A DNA stretch of 64,000 nt from Platerodrilus igneus (Eukaryota; Arthropoda; Insecta; Coleoptera; Lycidae), in the NCBI GenBank assembly GCA_036346225.1, contig JARFIW010001369.1:2046001-2110000 (forward strand), given 5' to 3'. How positions within the stretch are numbered: the first letter of the stretch is position 1; each line of letters starts with the position of its first letter. Below, piece after piece: positions 10,904 to 22,499 of this stretch. The notes under the pieces were generated by a model. It was not told where the DNA came from. It saw only the letters and a program-made list of their open reading frames with translations, and did not search any database. The position numbers were made by a program, and so were the translations under genes.

Positions 10904-13640
10904 TTATACAAATTGGTTTATGTACTTATGGGTGAAAATCCAAAAAATCGTAGTTTTATGTTACCTTGTCTGATGGCGCAAACCAGAGTATCGGAAATAG
11001 TAAACTTACTGTAATTTTTTCCTAGTGGACTGTATTTGTAATTACTACCCTGATTTGAACCACAATTCGAGTAATGTAAAATGTAAATTATGAGTGAACG
11101 ACTTACCAGTGAAATTAGTACATGTGGTAATCGTTGATGATCGGTCGGTTGCTGGTGTCCTCTCCAATTTCCGTTGGTTTCGTTGCACTTTCGATGTTTG
11201 TAATGTCATGTGGAGTAACATAGCACACACGGCAGTATGTAAACTGAAGGTAAATATTTCCAGTGAAAATCACGTAATAAAAACTCCCGAAAATAGTTCC
11301 CGTACGTGTCTGCAGTATGTTTCTTTCTTTACTGCGCGCTCGCCCGGGACCGATCGGCACTAATCCAAAAACTTCGACAATCACTCCAATATTTACTACT
11401 ATTAGAATTCACGTCGATGATAAGCGAAGAAAAGAAGAGAGCTTTTCACCATCATACGGCTGGTTGTATAGACCACAAACCACCCCCTGTTGTTTAACTT
11501 TCCACCACACATAAACAAACTTTCGCGGTATCATCGTAATGGTTGGCACACTTCTCAAAACACAAACTCCAAACCGACACAAAATTCTGCATAATTTTCC
11601 CACCAAACACCAACGGTCTTCATCGTTCCGGAGGTTTCAAGCACGTACTCCACAAAATACGACGAAAATCGTTTCTACACGTGTAACGGCTGGTCCGCTT
11701 CCCCGAAACTAGCCCTTAACTGAAAATCAATTCCTATAATATTCACGCACCACATGGATGACGAACCTAGCTTTTTCTCCGTTTATCTCACATATAACCA
11801 TTTTCTTTCTCATGCTTCTTTATACAAATCCCACTTCGATATGTACCCACTATAAATTTTAGACAGTCACGCGCCCCCTTCTACCTGTAACGTCCAATAA
11901 CATTTCTTACTTTCTCTCCCTATTTAAAATTGATATCTTGTACAAACATCTTCCACCTTTATCTTGCTTATAGTTTCAAACCCGTCCTTGTTCGTTCGCT
12001 ACCAAATCTAACCGATATCTGACATTTGCTTCTCACTCCTTTATATAATACAACCAGTCTGTCTCTGTTTACCAATCGATCCGTGCCTGCCTTAGCGTCT
12101 ATTTGCATTCGTAGAATTATAGATTTTCTGATTAGGTTGTTAACAACACGTGCCCTATACATCTAAATAATCGTTACCTAAAACGTGCTCCTTGTAACCG
12201 TCGAGTTTTTGTTTATTGATTTGCTTTTGTATCCCTTTCCAACAAGCTCGTGTTTTTTAAATGCTATCTTATGCTAAATAATATTGAAATGTTTCCACTT
12301 CACTAAATTATACCCGTAAATTATTAATCTTAAAATGAAATTAAAACGAGAAAGTTTTTGAACTATGGTACGTCGTTATGCTATAATTAAAGCTGCACTT
12401 TCATCCTGTACACAAATGAATTGACTTGTTTGATAGACGCTTAACATTTATTGACTCTGCTCCCTAAATATTGAAATTTCCTTGCTAATAAGTACAAAGC
12501 TGAAACTGAAGTGAAATTAATCCTAAAGTTCCTACATTAAATTACTTAATTGTATCATTAGATTTCAAAGATACCTATTTAATTTTTTTTAATAAACGGA
12601 ATTTACATACGCTAGCCTATCCTAAGCTGATCTATGACCTATCTATTTACTTCTAACCTACAAATTACATAGTAATATATATATATATATATATATACAT
12701 ATATTCTTAACTTAACCTAATGAAATGTTATATTTGACTAATAAATGATTATTATTAGCAAAAAAGATACAAACACTTAGGAAGGGTCTGTCAGCGGTGG
12801 GGCAACGCTGATGCTTCAACTGCTGATAGTTGTACGCCTGAACTATGTGGATCTCCTGACAAGACTTAGCTAGCTGGCTAACGGCGTCGTCGAAGTGGTG
12901 CGCTGGTATCTAAGGTGTAAGCGAGTAGTGGATGTATGGTCAGCATGTCAATTACTGACCGCATAAAGGCAAAATAATTGCATGCTCTTAAGATATCAAT
13001 CACTGGCGTGTAACGTTCGAGTCGTAATAACAATCACTAATTGTATAATGAAAGAATAATTGAGTTTTAAATAGTATGACAGGCACTGATTATGCAATGT
13101 GTAATTCAGTTAGCGTAATTTGCAGAGCTTAATAGTATACGACTCTTGGATATCAATCACAAGCGTGTTAGTATACTGGTCCTTTGATATTGTTTACAAG
13201 AACCGACTTCGATGTCGAATTAGGTTTGCTTATACATATTTACTCTTTATATAGTGTGCGTAGCTATGATAGAAGAAAACGAAGTAAAGTTAGAGCCAGT
13301 TTTACACGTGTGGCGTACAGAATAAAAGGGAGTAAGTTTTAGACTCGCAGTACAAAATGAATTCAATTTGTTTGAGGTTTGTTATTTGATAACACTTTTG
13401 TGGTAAGTGATATGTCCTTCGTCTACCAGTGCAAGCAATAAATAAAATGATTTTAGGTCCATCTTTAACTTTCCCATGTAAAAATAAATTTTTTATCACA
13501 ATATGTTTCTGCTAATGTACATTTTTTTTAATAAACTTTATTTTTTTTATTAGTCTCTTAGCTAAAAAATTAAAACAGACCTGACTCGCTCCCTAACTAA
13601 CCCGTTGTTTAAAGTTAAAATAAAAATTTATTTGTTGTTT
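10904..13640. other. Unassigned intergenic DNA
   Basis: No gene recognised. 11.1-11.6 kb is less AT-rich and has overlapping open frames on both strands (none with a domain); it could be a divergent promoter or 5' exon. 12678-12699 is a short (TA)n. 12.78-12.96 kb is a GC-richer patch resembling decayed repeat sequence. A phrase ATATCAATCAC recurs near 12994 and 13151. Confidence 0.5.
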
Positions 13641-13654
13641 CGAAATCACCCTGG

Positions 13655-14063
13655 ATTGTGTGTGTGTGTGTGTATGTGCTAGAACGGAATTGTGTGTATG
13701 TGTTTGTCTAAATGTAGTCGTGTCATGGGACTGCTTCCCCTTCAGTTCCTGACCATCGACAGTCGGAAATCAAAAACCGAGAAGTCCACATTCGTGCACG
13801 TGTCCTGGCCATCAGCAGCCGGAATACAGGGGGGGGGTCACGTACAGTCCTAGTGTGTTTGCGTGTTTGTGTATTTGTATTTGCTGGTGATGTTTGTGCG
13901 CGAGTGCGAAACTGTATGTGTGTGTTTATCTGTTTATAGTGGTGTCATAGAATGGTGTCATGGGACTGCTGTCCCCTCCAGTTTCCGACCGTCTGCAGCC
14001 GTAAATCAGAAACCAAAGAGTTCACATTCATGCACACGTCCTGGACGTCGGCAGCCGGAAACA
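13655..14063 (+). repeat. Tandem duplication (~235-bp period) with GT microsatellite
   Basis: GTGTGTGTGTGTAT-type DNA is followed by TCATGGGACTGCT...TCCCC, a CAGT(T)TCC..ACC phrase, CACATTC.TGCAC and CGTCCTGG.C.TCGGCAGCCGGAA. The block occurs at about 13722-13830 and again, diverged, at about 13957-14063. The second copy abuts the SINE at 14062. Confidence 0.7.
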
Positions 14064-14309
14064 AATGCTCCACCCGAAGGTACTACATTGACCAGGAGGC
14101 GAGTTTTTTTATTTACCTGGAAAATTTCGAATTTTGCCAAACCCTTGCTGTTCCAAGCAAGGTAGGGATCTTTAACGTGCGTGACAACACTCACACACAG
14201 TACCTCCATTTTGCTCGCCTAACATTTTTCAAGCGCACCGTGTCGGGATTTGAATCCGGGACCTTGGGCGTAGTAGTCACACACATACCACTACGCCACG
14301 GAGCCACCA
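14062..14309 (-). mobile_element. tRNA-derived SINE, head type A (internally deleted copy)
   Basis: Minus-strand copy of the SINE described at 52405-52702. The tRNA-like head (box B GGATTCAAATCC) is at the right end and the 3' hairpin at the left. About 45 bp after the head, including the GAGGGCG segment, are missing (CTCCATTTT joins directly to GCTCGCC). No clear target duplication. Confidence 0.9.
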
Positions 14310-14699
14310 ACCAGAGGGGCCTCGTACAGTCCCAGGTGTGGTGGTGTCGTCAGAGATATTGCCAGGGTGTTTTCCCAAAAGACTACAGTATGATTAGTTG
14401 TAATGTGGGTTAGTCAGGGCTCAAGTTATCAATTCAAGTGTGTTTGCTCTCTTGTTGTTTGTTATTCAGCTTTGGTTCTAAAATTAAATGTTAGTTTCAA
14501 AAGGTCCTAATCTATTAGCTTACAACTAAATTAAAAACTAAACTTATTCTACGCAGAAGTTCATCAATCCGGATGAGACTTTTTGTTTATGCGCATGCAC
14601 GTAGTGTCACTGCATATATTCACTTAAATTAAGTTGAAATGTCTTTTATTATATGATTTAGCTCCTGACGCCCCAGCCGCTCGACCTCTGGAAAGTCAT
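14310..14699. other. Unassigned spacer between SINE and R1-like LINE
   Basis: No gene recognised. It may include the decayed 3' untranslated end of the minus-strand LINE. Confidence 0.4.
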
Positions 14700-17530
14700 C
14701 AGTAGGCGGGTTTCTGGTAGTTCCAGAAGCGTCTGTGTTGTTATTGTAGTCCCTTTCGTTGTAATATTTGTTAGGTGACATACTCTTATTTGGTCGCTCG
14801 GCGATTTTTGTGTGTGTATGTGTGTATTAGCTTTGTTCTGTTTTGGTGTTTGTTTGTTTGTATGTTAGTTAGTTGGGGTCTTCGTCTTCCAAGTTTTACG
14901 TGTAGTGTTTCTGTCATGTACTGTGTGAGTTGATTTAGATGCAAAAGAGATCTTCGTTCCACAGCATGTCTGTCATAGTTCGTCGGTTATTAAGTGCGTC
15001 TTGTATTAGTTGCCTTGTGTGGTGTGCGTTGTCGTGCGGATACCAGAGATCCATTCAATAGATAATTTGGAGTCCCCGTCTTCCTGCATGTGCACGTGTC
15101 TGTGTCAGTTAATTCAAATCTGTGCTTGTATGTTGGATATGGTCCAAGCTCAATCAGGAAATGTATAAGTCCCCGGCTGGGTTAGAAGTTTCGTGTCTTC
15201 AGTCTGCGTGCTATTTCTGGAATTATTGTGTGAGTACGTCGCCCGTTCGTGCTAGTGTCCCACCTATTTTGCTATTGGACAGTAATGGCTTTCTGTATAT
15301 TACGTCGTGTGCGTGAAGGCGCTTTCATAATTACCTCCTCCTTGGTGTACTGCTCCTTCGTAGGAAGTATGTAACAGTCCGTTGTTTTACTATTAGATCT
15401 AATGGCATTTTTCCCAGTGCTACGGCCAGTGCCCTTACGAGGTGGTGCGGTAGACCCTGCCGGACGCAGCATTAGTCCCGTTTGAGCCGAGTTCACACGT
15501 TGTAGGGGCTTCACTAGATTCATCCGGGGATGCCACGCCATCATGCTGTTCATGTAGAGTTTGACACAGTAGAGCGGGATTTTGTACTCGCGTTGGGCTA
15601 GACAGGCGTGCCTTGCATTAAGCTTTTTGCCTTTACGCACATCTTTTGTAAATGATCTTCAAGCTTTTGTTTCTCGTCCAGGATCACCCCGAAGTACTTA
15701 GTTCGGAGCGATCTTTTAACCCTCTCATGTCGTAAGGTGATTTGGGGGTTTCTCGAAAGTTCCCCTTCATCATTATGTGTGTATCTTGGGCGCACAGATG
15801 AGTATTTTGTTGCTTCTACACCAGTTGTCTATTCGCTCTATTGTGGTTATCGTTTTTTGCTCGATGGCGAACCTTGTATTCTCCTCCACCACGACGAGTA
15901 TGTCGTCCGCGTAGGCAACGACAGTTATAACCTCTCTCATGGCCTGAAGATCGTCCAAGAGCTCATTCAGCAAAATGTCCCAGATTAGAGGTCCGCAGAC
16001 GAATCCTTGCGGGCAACCTTTGGTAAAGAGTTTAGATATCGACTGTGGTCCATGTAGTGTAATGTATCTGCCATGGCACTAATTTCGAAACGTATGATAC
16101 AGTTGCTTGGGGCAGTTGATTGATTCCAGCCTGTAAAACAAAGCCAGCCACCAAACAAAGCCAGCCCCTTTGATTATTATTACCTCCAGGACGTATTTAC
16201 TGTTGGATCTTTTCGAAGATTCAAAAATGTGTTTGATGGCGTCTTCAGTCGACTTCCCTTCTCTAAAACCGTTTTGGCTGTTGTTCGTACCGTGTACATT
16301 TCTATAGTCCACCATCCTATTGGCCAGTAATCTTTTATATATTTCCCTAGGACGTTCAGGAGGCATATCGGCCGATATGATCCTGGGGAAGACATATCTC
16401 TGCCATGCCCCTTCGTTACACTTACCAGGTTTGCCCTTTTCCAAATGGTAGGAAATTTTGTTTGTATTAAACATTTATTGTAGAATGCAGTTAACATTAC
16501 GGGTATTTCGTCTGCCAACATCTTTATGACTTCAACCTGGATGTTATCAGGTTCGGGTGTTTTATTTTGTTTCCACATCTTGCAATCGCCAGAAGCACCT
16601 CACCTTGCGTGAAGGGGGGAAGGTTCCCCTCCTGTCGATTCTAAGGCCAGTTGCCGTTGCCGTTTTGGCGAATCATGCTGTTCCGTAGATCCGTTTAACT
16701 ATCCGTGTGTTCCTCGGGATTCTCATCAGGTATCAGCTCTTTTATTAGTGCCTTTACCGAATCGTTCCAGTTAGAGGTGTTTCCGTCATCTATCTGTAAG
16801 GTGGAATAGATGGTTGGTGGTCTGATCTTATCCCTAACTATCCGATGTGGAACTACCCATGCGTCACGCCTCAGGTGTTTCTCTACAAATTTGTCCCAGG
16901 ATTCTCGCTTGAATATGTGTAGCTTTGTTTCCTATGCAGCGTTTGTTTCTCGATACCTCGCCAGGTGGTATCTCCTTTCGCTTTTCGTATAGAATTGCTG
17001 ATATGTTTTTCTGGCTTTTCTTGTTTGTTTTCTCAATGTCGAAAGCTCCTCGGACCATGGGGTAGGCCTGGACCTTCGACACTGAGTTGCTTGTGGTATC
17101 AACCGATTCATACCTTCATGTATGGCGTTAGTGAGTTGTTTAGCGTATTCATGGACATTTCCTCCTTGTTGTATTATGGGTGTTGAATGGAAATTTTCTT
17201 TGAGTTATTTCAATTGGCATTTTTGATGTTGCATTTCCTACCTGTCGTTGGTGTATTGTCTCTGGAGGGTGGAGTTTCGGGTTGTCTGTTAAAATCGAAA
17301 GTGATCAGATTGTGATCACTTATTTTTGTGGACCCTCCACTGAGATTTGTCACTGTAATATCTATGTTGCTTTTTCCCCCGGCCCTGTTTTCGAAAGTTG
17401 GAAGGTTATTAGGTTGGTTAGTAATTTCTAGCTGTTGATGTAGAAGTTGTTCGACTTTTTCGCCCCTATTATCCGTGTCGTCGCAATATTAATGTAACTA
17501 TACCGTCCGCATACCTTAGTATTTCAATAT
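14700..17530 (-). pseudogene. R1-clade non-LTR retrotransposon (endonuclease/RT), decayed
   Basis: Read on the minus strand from right to left, the parts follow R1-clade order. The end of an apurinic-type endonuclease domain (about 17480-17280) has NIDIT followed by SDHNLITF. A long linker follows. The RT begins at about 16580 with the conserved KTPxPDNIQVEVIK, WKRANLV and SPGSYRPICLLNVLGK, followed by NGFREGKSTEDAI in another frame. The palm motif AYADDILVV is intact at about 15900-15925. A C-terminal region with FLIELGPYPTYKHRF and a Cys-x-Cys is near 15190-15100. R1-clade enzymes nick target DNA with their endonuclease and prime reverse transcription there. Frame jumps between every piece (for example around 16180-16470 and 15600-15790) show that it is inactive. 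No rDNA is seen nearby, so it is not at the classical 28S target. Confidence 0.85.
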
Positions 17531-20500
17531 TTTTCTTTGAACTACGACACGTCTCTTCTTATTTCATTCAGTTGTAAACTGCCCTCCTGTTGGGAATGCC
17601 TAGGAACGCAAAATTTTGTCTTAATCGGTGTCTGTGAAGCTCTTGACATACTTATATAACGCAATCGTCACAGTCAAGGCGCTAACTTCTTATGTGTTAG
17701 AGATTTATTAAGTTAGTTATTACTGCTTTAGCACATGGTTCTTAAGTAGCCGTCTTTACCAGAAGGTCACATAATCTGCGTGAAGGTGTATAACAAATAA
17801 ACACGTGAGGCAATAAAGGTGGTATCACGATGAACCATAAAAGGTGTGTAAATAATGATGTCATTAATTAGTAAGCATTAGTAAAAGTTGTAGACGTTTA
17901 TTGAGTTTATTATGATAAAATTTAAATTTTCAATGAACTAGGAAGTGTCATTAATTATAAAACACCAGACAGTTTACATTACTTGATTGTTTCTGTTGAC
18001 AAAAAGAAATTTTAACGAGTTGCTAAAATAAACCTTTCAACAAAACGATTATTAATGAGGTTAAGAAAAGTAACTGAAGTATTACTGTAGATTAAATATA
18101 CAGTTAGTTAAGTTTAAAAAAGCTTTACAGTTTCCATCAAAATTGAAACATCTTTCAGATACGCAAAAGATTTATCAGCTAAGGAGTTATATACCAAGTT
18201 GAAATTTTTAGGACTAACATTATTTTTATTGGAGAAAAATGTATGACTGTTTTGCAGTAAACAATAGATATGCCTATTACTGACTATTTAAACCAAAGTT
18301 ATTAATTAAATTACTCTTGATAAAGCATCTGTTGTTAAACTTGACTTTTCGAAGCACAATTATTGATGTGTAAAGCACAGAAAAATATATTATTACATAG
18401 TCGCGAAACCGTTTAACAACGAAAAAGATAAGTCATTAAGCCAACAATGCTGTTTGACATCTACAAGGGTTGATGGCAATTTCCCGCATATTAGCACCAA
18501 TGTAGCGAAAACGGTGATCGACCGGGTGCATTGAGTATCACTCGGAACGTCCCACAAAGTGGAGTCATCACTACGAAGAGGATCGACATCCAAGCAAAAC
18601 TCAACTAGCTTCCCGTATATGGAAATAAGACCACGGTGTTACTTGAATGTCAAATGGCTGTAGAGAAAGGAACCCATAGCAAGATAAAACAGCTAATTCT
18701 GATTATTAATTCAAGGGAGATCACGAGAGTGGGCGTAAGCCAATTCTGCTATACCTCGGTCGACAAACAAACAAAGGAAGACGCCACGTCGTATACTGAC
18801 TCTAATAAAGTCGCCACTAAGAGCCCTTGGAGAACCGCAGAAACCCTTGGACCCTAAAAATTTCCAAACCGAAAAGTGATTGCCAAAGCACATGTATCTC
18901 AACAAGGGTGTACCTGAAAAAGAAACATAGCAAGGGCCATTTTTAGTGACCAACATATAACAGCATAATAAAACTCAATACTTAATACTAGCATGAGAAA
19001 CAAGTCTCAGCACTACTGATTCCCAGAAAATAATTCTTTTGTCCAAAAATTTACCACTTCAGTTATTTAGCCAAACTTCTACAAGCACCACTTACTTCAG
19101 TTACCAAAGAGTGACTAATAATCTGAATTTTGTCACCTTAGACGAGAGTAACTCGTCAAGAAATAAGATGTGGTAATATTCAAAATAATTCCCTCCTGTA
19201 CAAAAAGAATAAACAATTATGCAACTTTGATATTCACAAAATAAATTAAATAAATCGGACTTCTCTTCTTTAAATAGTTACTAAACGGTTATATGTACAG
19301 ATAATTTCATTTTCACATTTTTTCATCTCATATCCTAACAAAGCATAACAAATCTTAAAGTGACGAATAATTTGATCTCCAAAAATATTTATGTTTATAA
19401 TTTATTAAGTACTATTCAGATTTGATTAGTTTACAAACTGTAAATGTAAACCTACAAAAATTAATCTCTACAATTTAAAGCATTTATTAACAATTCAAAT
19501 TTCTCTAAAGCAAAACAAGCTTTTAAAACTTCAGTGAGCGTTCGCTATTTTCTCTTAACTAATCATCATAGAACACTCTCTTATATACGTATTTTAAGTT
19601 ATAATAGAACGTAAACAATAACTTTTAACTACAAATTAAGGATCCCAAAATCTCAACGTCTGTGGGTGTAAGAAAGTTTTCTAACCTACCCCTTTGTCAT
19701 CTAATTAATCCGTACAAACCAAAAGTGTAAGCAAACAGCTGGACTGTTATGACTTTAGAGCGACACCTGTTGAAAGCGAATGGCAAGATCCAACCGGTTA
19801 CCAAACTGACGACAATATGTCTACCTTCTACTTATACAAATCGAACCATGTGTAGAATGAAACCGCTCTTGAAATCCTTGCCGATCCATACAAATAACAA
19901 CTAAAATTGCTAGTTATCTTGATCCTTATGATAAAACAAAGAGTTTCTTCGAATTATATTGTAATTTAAACGTACTTCTAACGTATACTAAAATACTCTA
20001 ATGAACTTATTAAAGCTCTTAAGTGATCTCTACGTTGCACATTGATAAAACTAATTCTTTGAAGCCTTGACTACATGCTTGAGCAACCCTATTAAGACCA
20101 CTTGTGCAATGGAATTCGCCATTTTCATTTGGAAAACTATTTTTCCATTTTATCGCCAACAGTAACCAAACGAGAATGTTCGGTTTCTCGCTCTAACGAA
20201 CGAATATGCAAATGAATTATAGCAACGCGGCGGTGCCTACAATACAAAACAACACGGACGTTTGATTAAAGCAATTTATATACTGAACGTTTACGATACT
20301 TTATACGGGGTTGTAATCATAAATAATTTAAACACTATATTAATTCTGATGAAGTGTTTAACATATAATAAGTGATCCAAAACATAGAAATTATGAAATT
20401 GGCAAAATAAAGCGATGCAAAAATAGTCCTTCGTCACTGCCCCTCTCAGAAAAGAAAAACATATGTTAAAATAATGAAGACTCCAAAAAGACCAAGATTT

Positions 20501-21379
20501 TTTGCTACAATGATGATCCAATGATGTATGTGAGACTTCAAGCAACATCACTTCCTAATCTTCAACAAACAACTTCAAACCATCTAAATTCTCAACCTAT
20601 AAATTATATTACAACAAACACTAAGGCTCAAAACCCTAAAATTTAATCGATAAAGAAATTATTATAACGAGCAATGAGATGTGTGGGTAACTGCACGTAC
20701 TAACCGTTTTAGGAGAAGACATCCGGGAAGACACAATAAGGAGAATGACACGATAAATGTAAAAATTCAGAACTAAAGTCTAACGTCTCTCGCATCATAC
20801 GCGAGATCAAAAATTAAACCAACCAAAAGTATTTAACTCATTACTACGCTATTACAACTTCAAATTGAAATCTAGCACCAAAAGCTTAACTACTCTATGA
20901 ACATACTACTATATTTACACTCTACTAACTCAAACGGTACATCCACTAAAGAACCTACAAAGTTTTCCGAACACTAAGCTACCAAAATCATCAGAGCATT
21001 TTTAACTGTTACTCGTCGAACTTAATAACCTAACAGACTTTACGGTTAATGCTCTAAACATAACGAAATACCTTGGTTAAAAGCAGAAATCAAATCTTAT
21101 ATGCCTGCACAACTAACAATTTCCCACTAACCTAATATTCTACAACAGCCAAAAAGCATACTTCAAACGGCACTACTAAAGTACATCCCTCTCAGATATC
21201 AAGTGAAACATCATGCTCTAATAATACCGGTCATAATACAGACACCCATCGCTTGTAACCGCGCAACTACTCTAACTTACTTTCAAAAGTAGCCACCAAA
21301 TCACCTTTGACTTATATCAACGTATCATCTTAAAATTCATAAACATAATCGATCTCCAACACTATAGAACGCTTTTCTA
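17531..21379. other. 3.8 kb AT-rich DNA without recognisable features
   Basis: I see no gene, RNA or element with a signature. The few open frames (about 18393-18956, 20291-20551) are short, overlap on both strands and have no domain. 18.4-18.95 kb is less AT-rich and may be old repeat DNA. Confidence 0.5.
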
Positions 21380-21651
21380 ATGTTCCATCCGAAGGTACTA
21401 CATTGGCCAGGAAGCGAGTTATTTTATCTGGAAAATTTTGAATTTTGCCGATCCCTTGCTGTCCCAAGCAAAGTAGAGATCTTTAACGTGCGGGACAACA
21501 CTCACACACGGACCTCCATTTTACCTATCATCGAACGAGGGCGGATTTTTGTGATAAATGCTCGCCAAATATATTTCAAGCGGACCTTGTCGGAATTTGA
21601 ACCCGGGGCCTTGGGCATATTACTCACACGCATACAAACTACGCATCGCCT
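21380..21651 (-). mobile_element. tRNA-derived SINE, head type A (diverged copy)
   Basis: Minus-strand SINE with recognisable body (CTTTAACGTGCGGGACAACACTC), box-B region (GGAATTTGAACCC) and a shortened tail hairpin at 21385-21404. It is more diverged than the other copies, so older. It abuts the Gypsy fragment to its right. Confidence 0.9.
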
Positions 21652-21654
21652 TCA

Positions 21655-21790
21655 CGCTACGTACTGAAAACCGAGCTTTATCATGGCTAAGCCGATCCAA
21701 ATTTACGAGATGGGCCTTATTACTACAGGAATTTAACTTACACGTTGAGCGAGCTCCCAGACTTCATGCCTCGCAATACGAAAAACACCA
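21655..21790 (+). pseudogene. Ty3/Gypsy RNase H fragment
   Basis: The frame encodes RTENRALSWL, then TRWALLLQEFNLHVERAP. This matches the end of the Gypsy pol RNase H domain (T-D-N-xx-L-xW-L ... RW-x3-L-QxF...I-x-HxPG), with the usual Asp of TDN replaced by Glu. Only about 45 codons remain; no RT or integrase flanks it. Confidence 0.75.
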
Positions 21791-21833
21791 CTATTTCTGA
21801 GGCAGGTATGGACGAATCCAAATTACTGCTGTG

Positions 21834-21884
21834 TAATTTCAGTAGCTACGTACCCAATGCTCCACCCGAAGGTACTACATTGGG
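21834..21884 (-). mobile_element. Mini-retroposon copy (hairpin element), ~51 bp
   Basis: On the minus strand it starts with a hairpin, CCAATGTAGTACC-TTCG-GGTGGAGCATTGG (21854-21883), then GTACGTAGCTAC and an AATTACA tail. The hairpin is the SINE's 3' terminus, but no SINE body is attached. It has the same parts as the copies at 29415 and 53307. No clear target duplication here. Confidence 0.6.
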
Positions 21885-22011
21885 TTTAAACTCGAATTAG
21901 TTACGTGCTATATATAAATGTGACTTCAAAATTAATTAATTGTTAAATATAATTTACCAACTAAAATTAAAGTAAGTGTTTGAATAATAGTATCCATCGC
22001 GTTTATTTTAC

Positions 22012-22240
22012 AGAGAGAGGAGGGAGAGGGGGAGAGAGCGAGAAGAGAGGAAGAGAGAGAAAGAGAGAGAGCGGAAGGAGAGAGAGATAGAGCTAGAGAA
22101 ACAGTGAGACAGAGAGACAGAGCGAGAGAGAGAGAGAGCGAGAGGTGGGAGAGGGGGAGAGAGAGGTGGGTTGAGGAAGAGGGTGTGAGGGAGAAGGGGT
22201 GAAAGAGAGTGAGAGAGACAGAGAAAGAGAGAGAGTAAAA
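22012..22240. repeat. (GAGA)n microsatellite
   Basis: About 230 bp of GAGAGAGG-type purine repeat with interruptions. Open frames on the other strand (Leu/Ser-rich) are artefacts of the repeat. Confidence 0.95.
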
Positions 22241-22499
22241 ACGCGTAGAAATACATTATTTTTACCACAAATGATTGGGTAAATTTTATTGCAACGTGCT
22301 CAAAAAAGAATCCAGTTGTTTTGAGAAGGATGTACCTGAAAGATTTTCTTTACTTAAGGGGCAAGGAAAGTCAGTAAATATGCAAGGGGTGTTCTAGGCC
22401 AAAAACCGGTTTTATTATGGGATTTATCATGAAAAATTCTAAGGTGACTTTTTTGTGAGTTCAAAGTTCATGCACCCCGAGGCCGCCATGGCGACCCTT
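22241..22499. other. Unassigned spacer
   Basis: No feature recognised between the GA repeat and the LINE. Confidence 0.4.

Noticed and set aside
11094..11606. Possible exon with overlapping frames on both strands
   Set aside because: No splice sites or domain could be fixed; kept only as a possible promoter or 5' region.
21380..21800. One continuous gene spanning the SINE and the RNase H-like stretch
   Set aside because: The open frame crosses from the SINE head into the Gypsy fragment by chance; the two parts are separate elements.
22008..22268. An 86-codon Leu/Ser-rich open frame on the minus strand
   Set aside because: It is the complement of the GAGA microsatellite.
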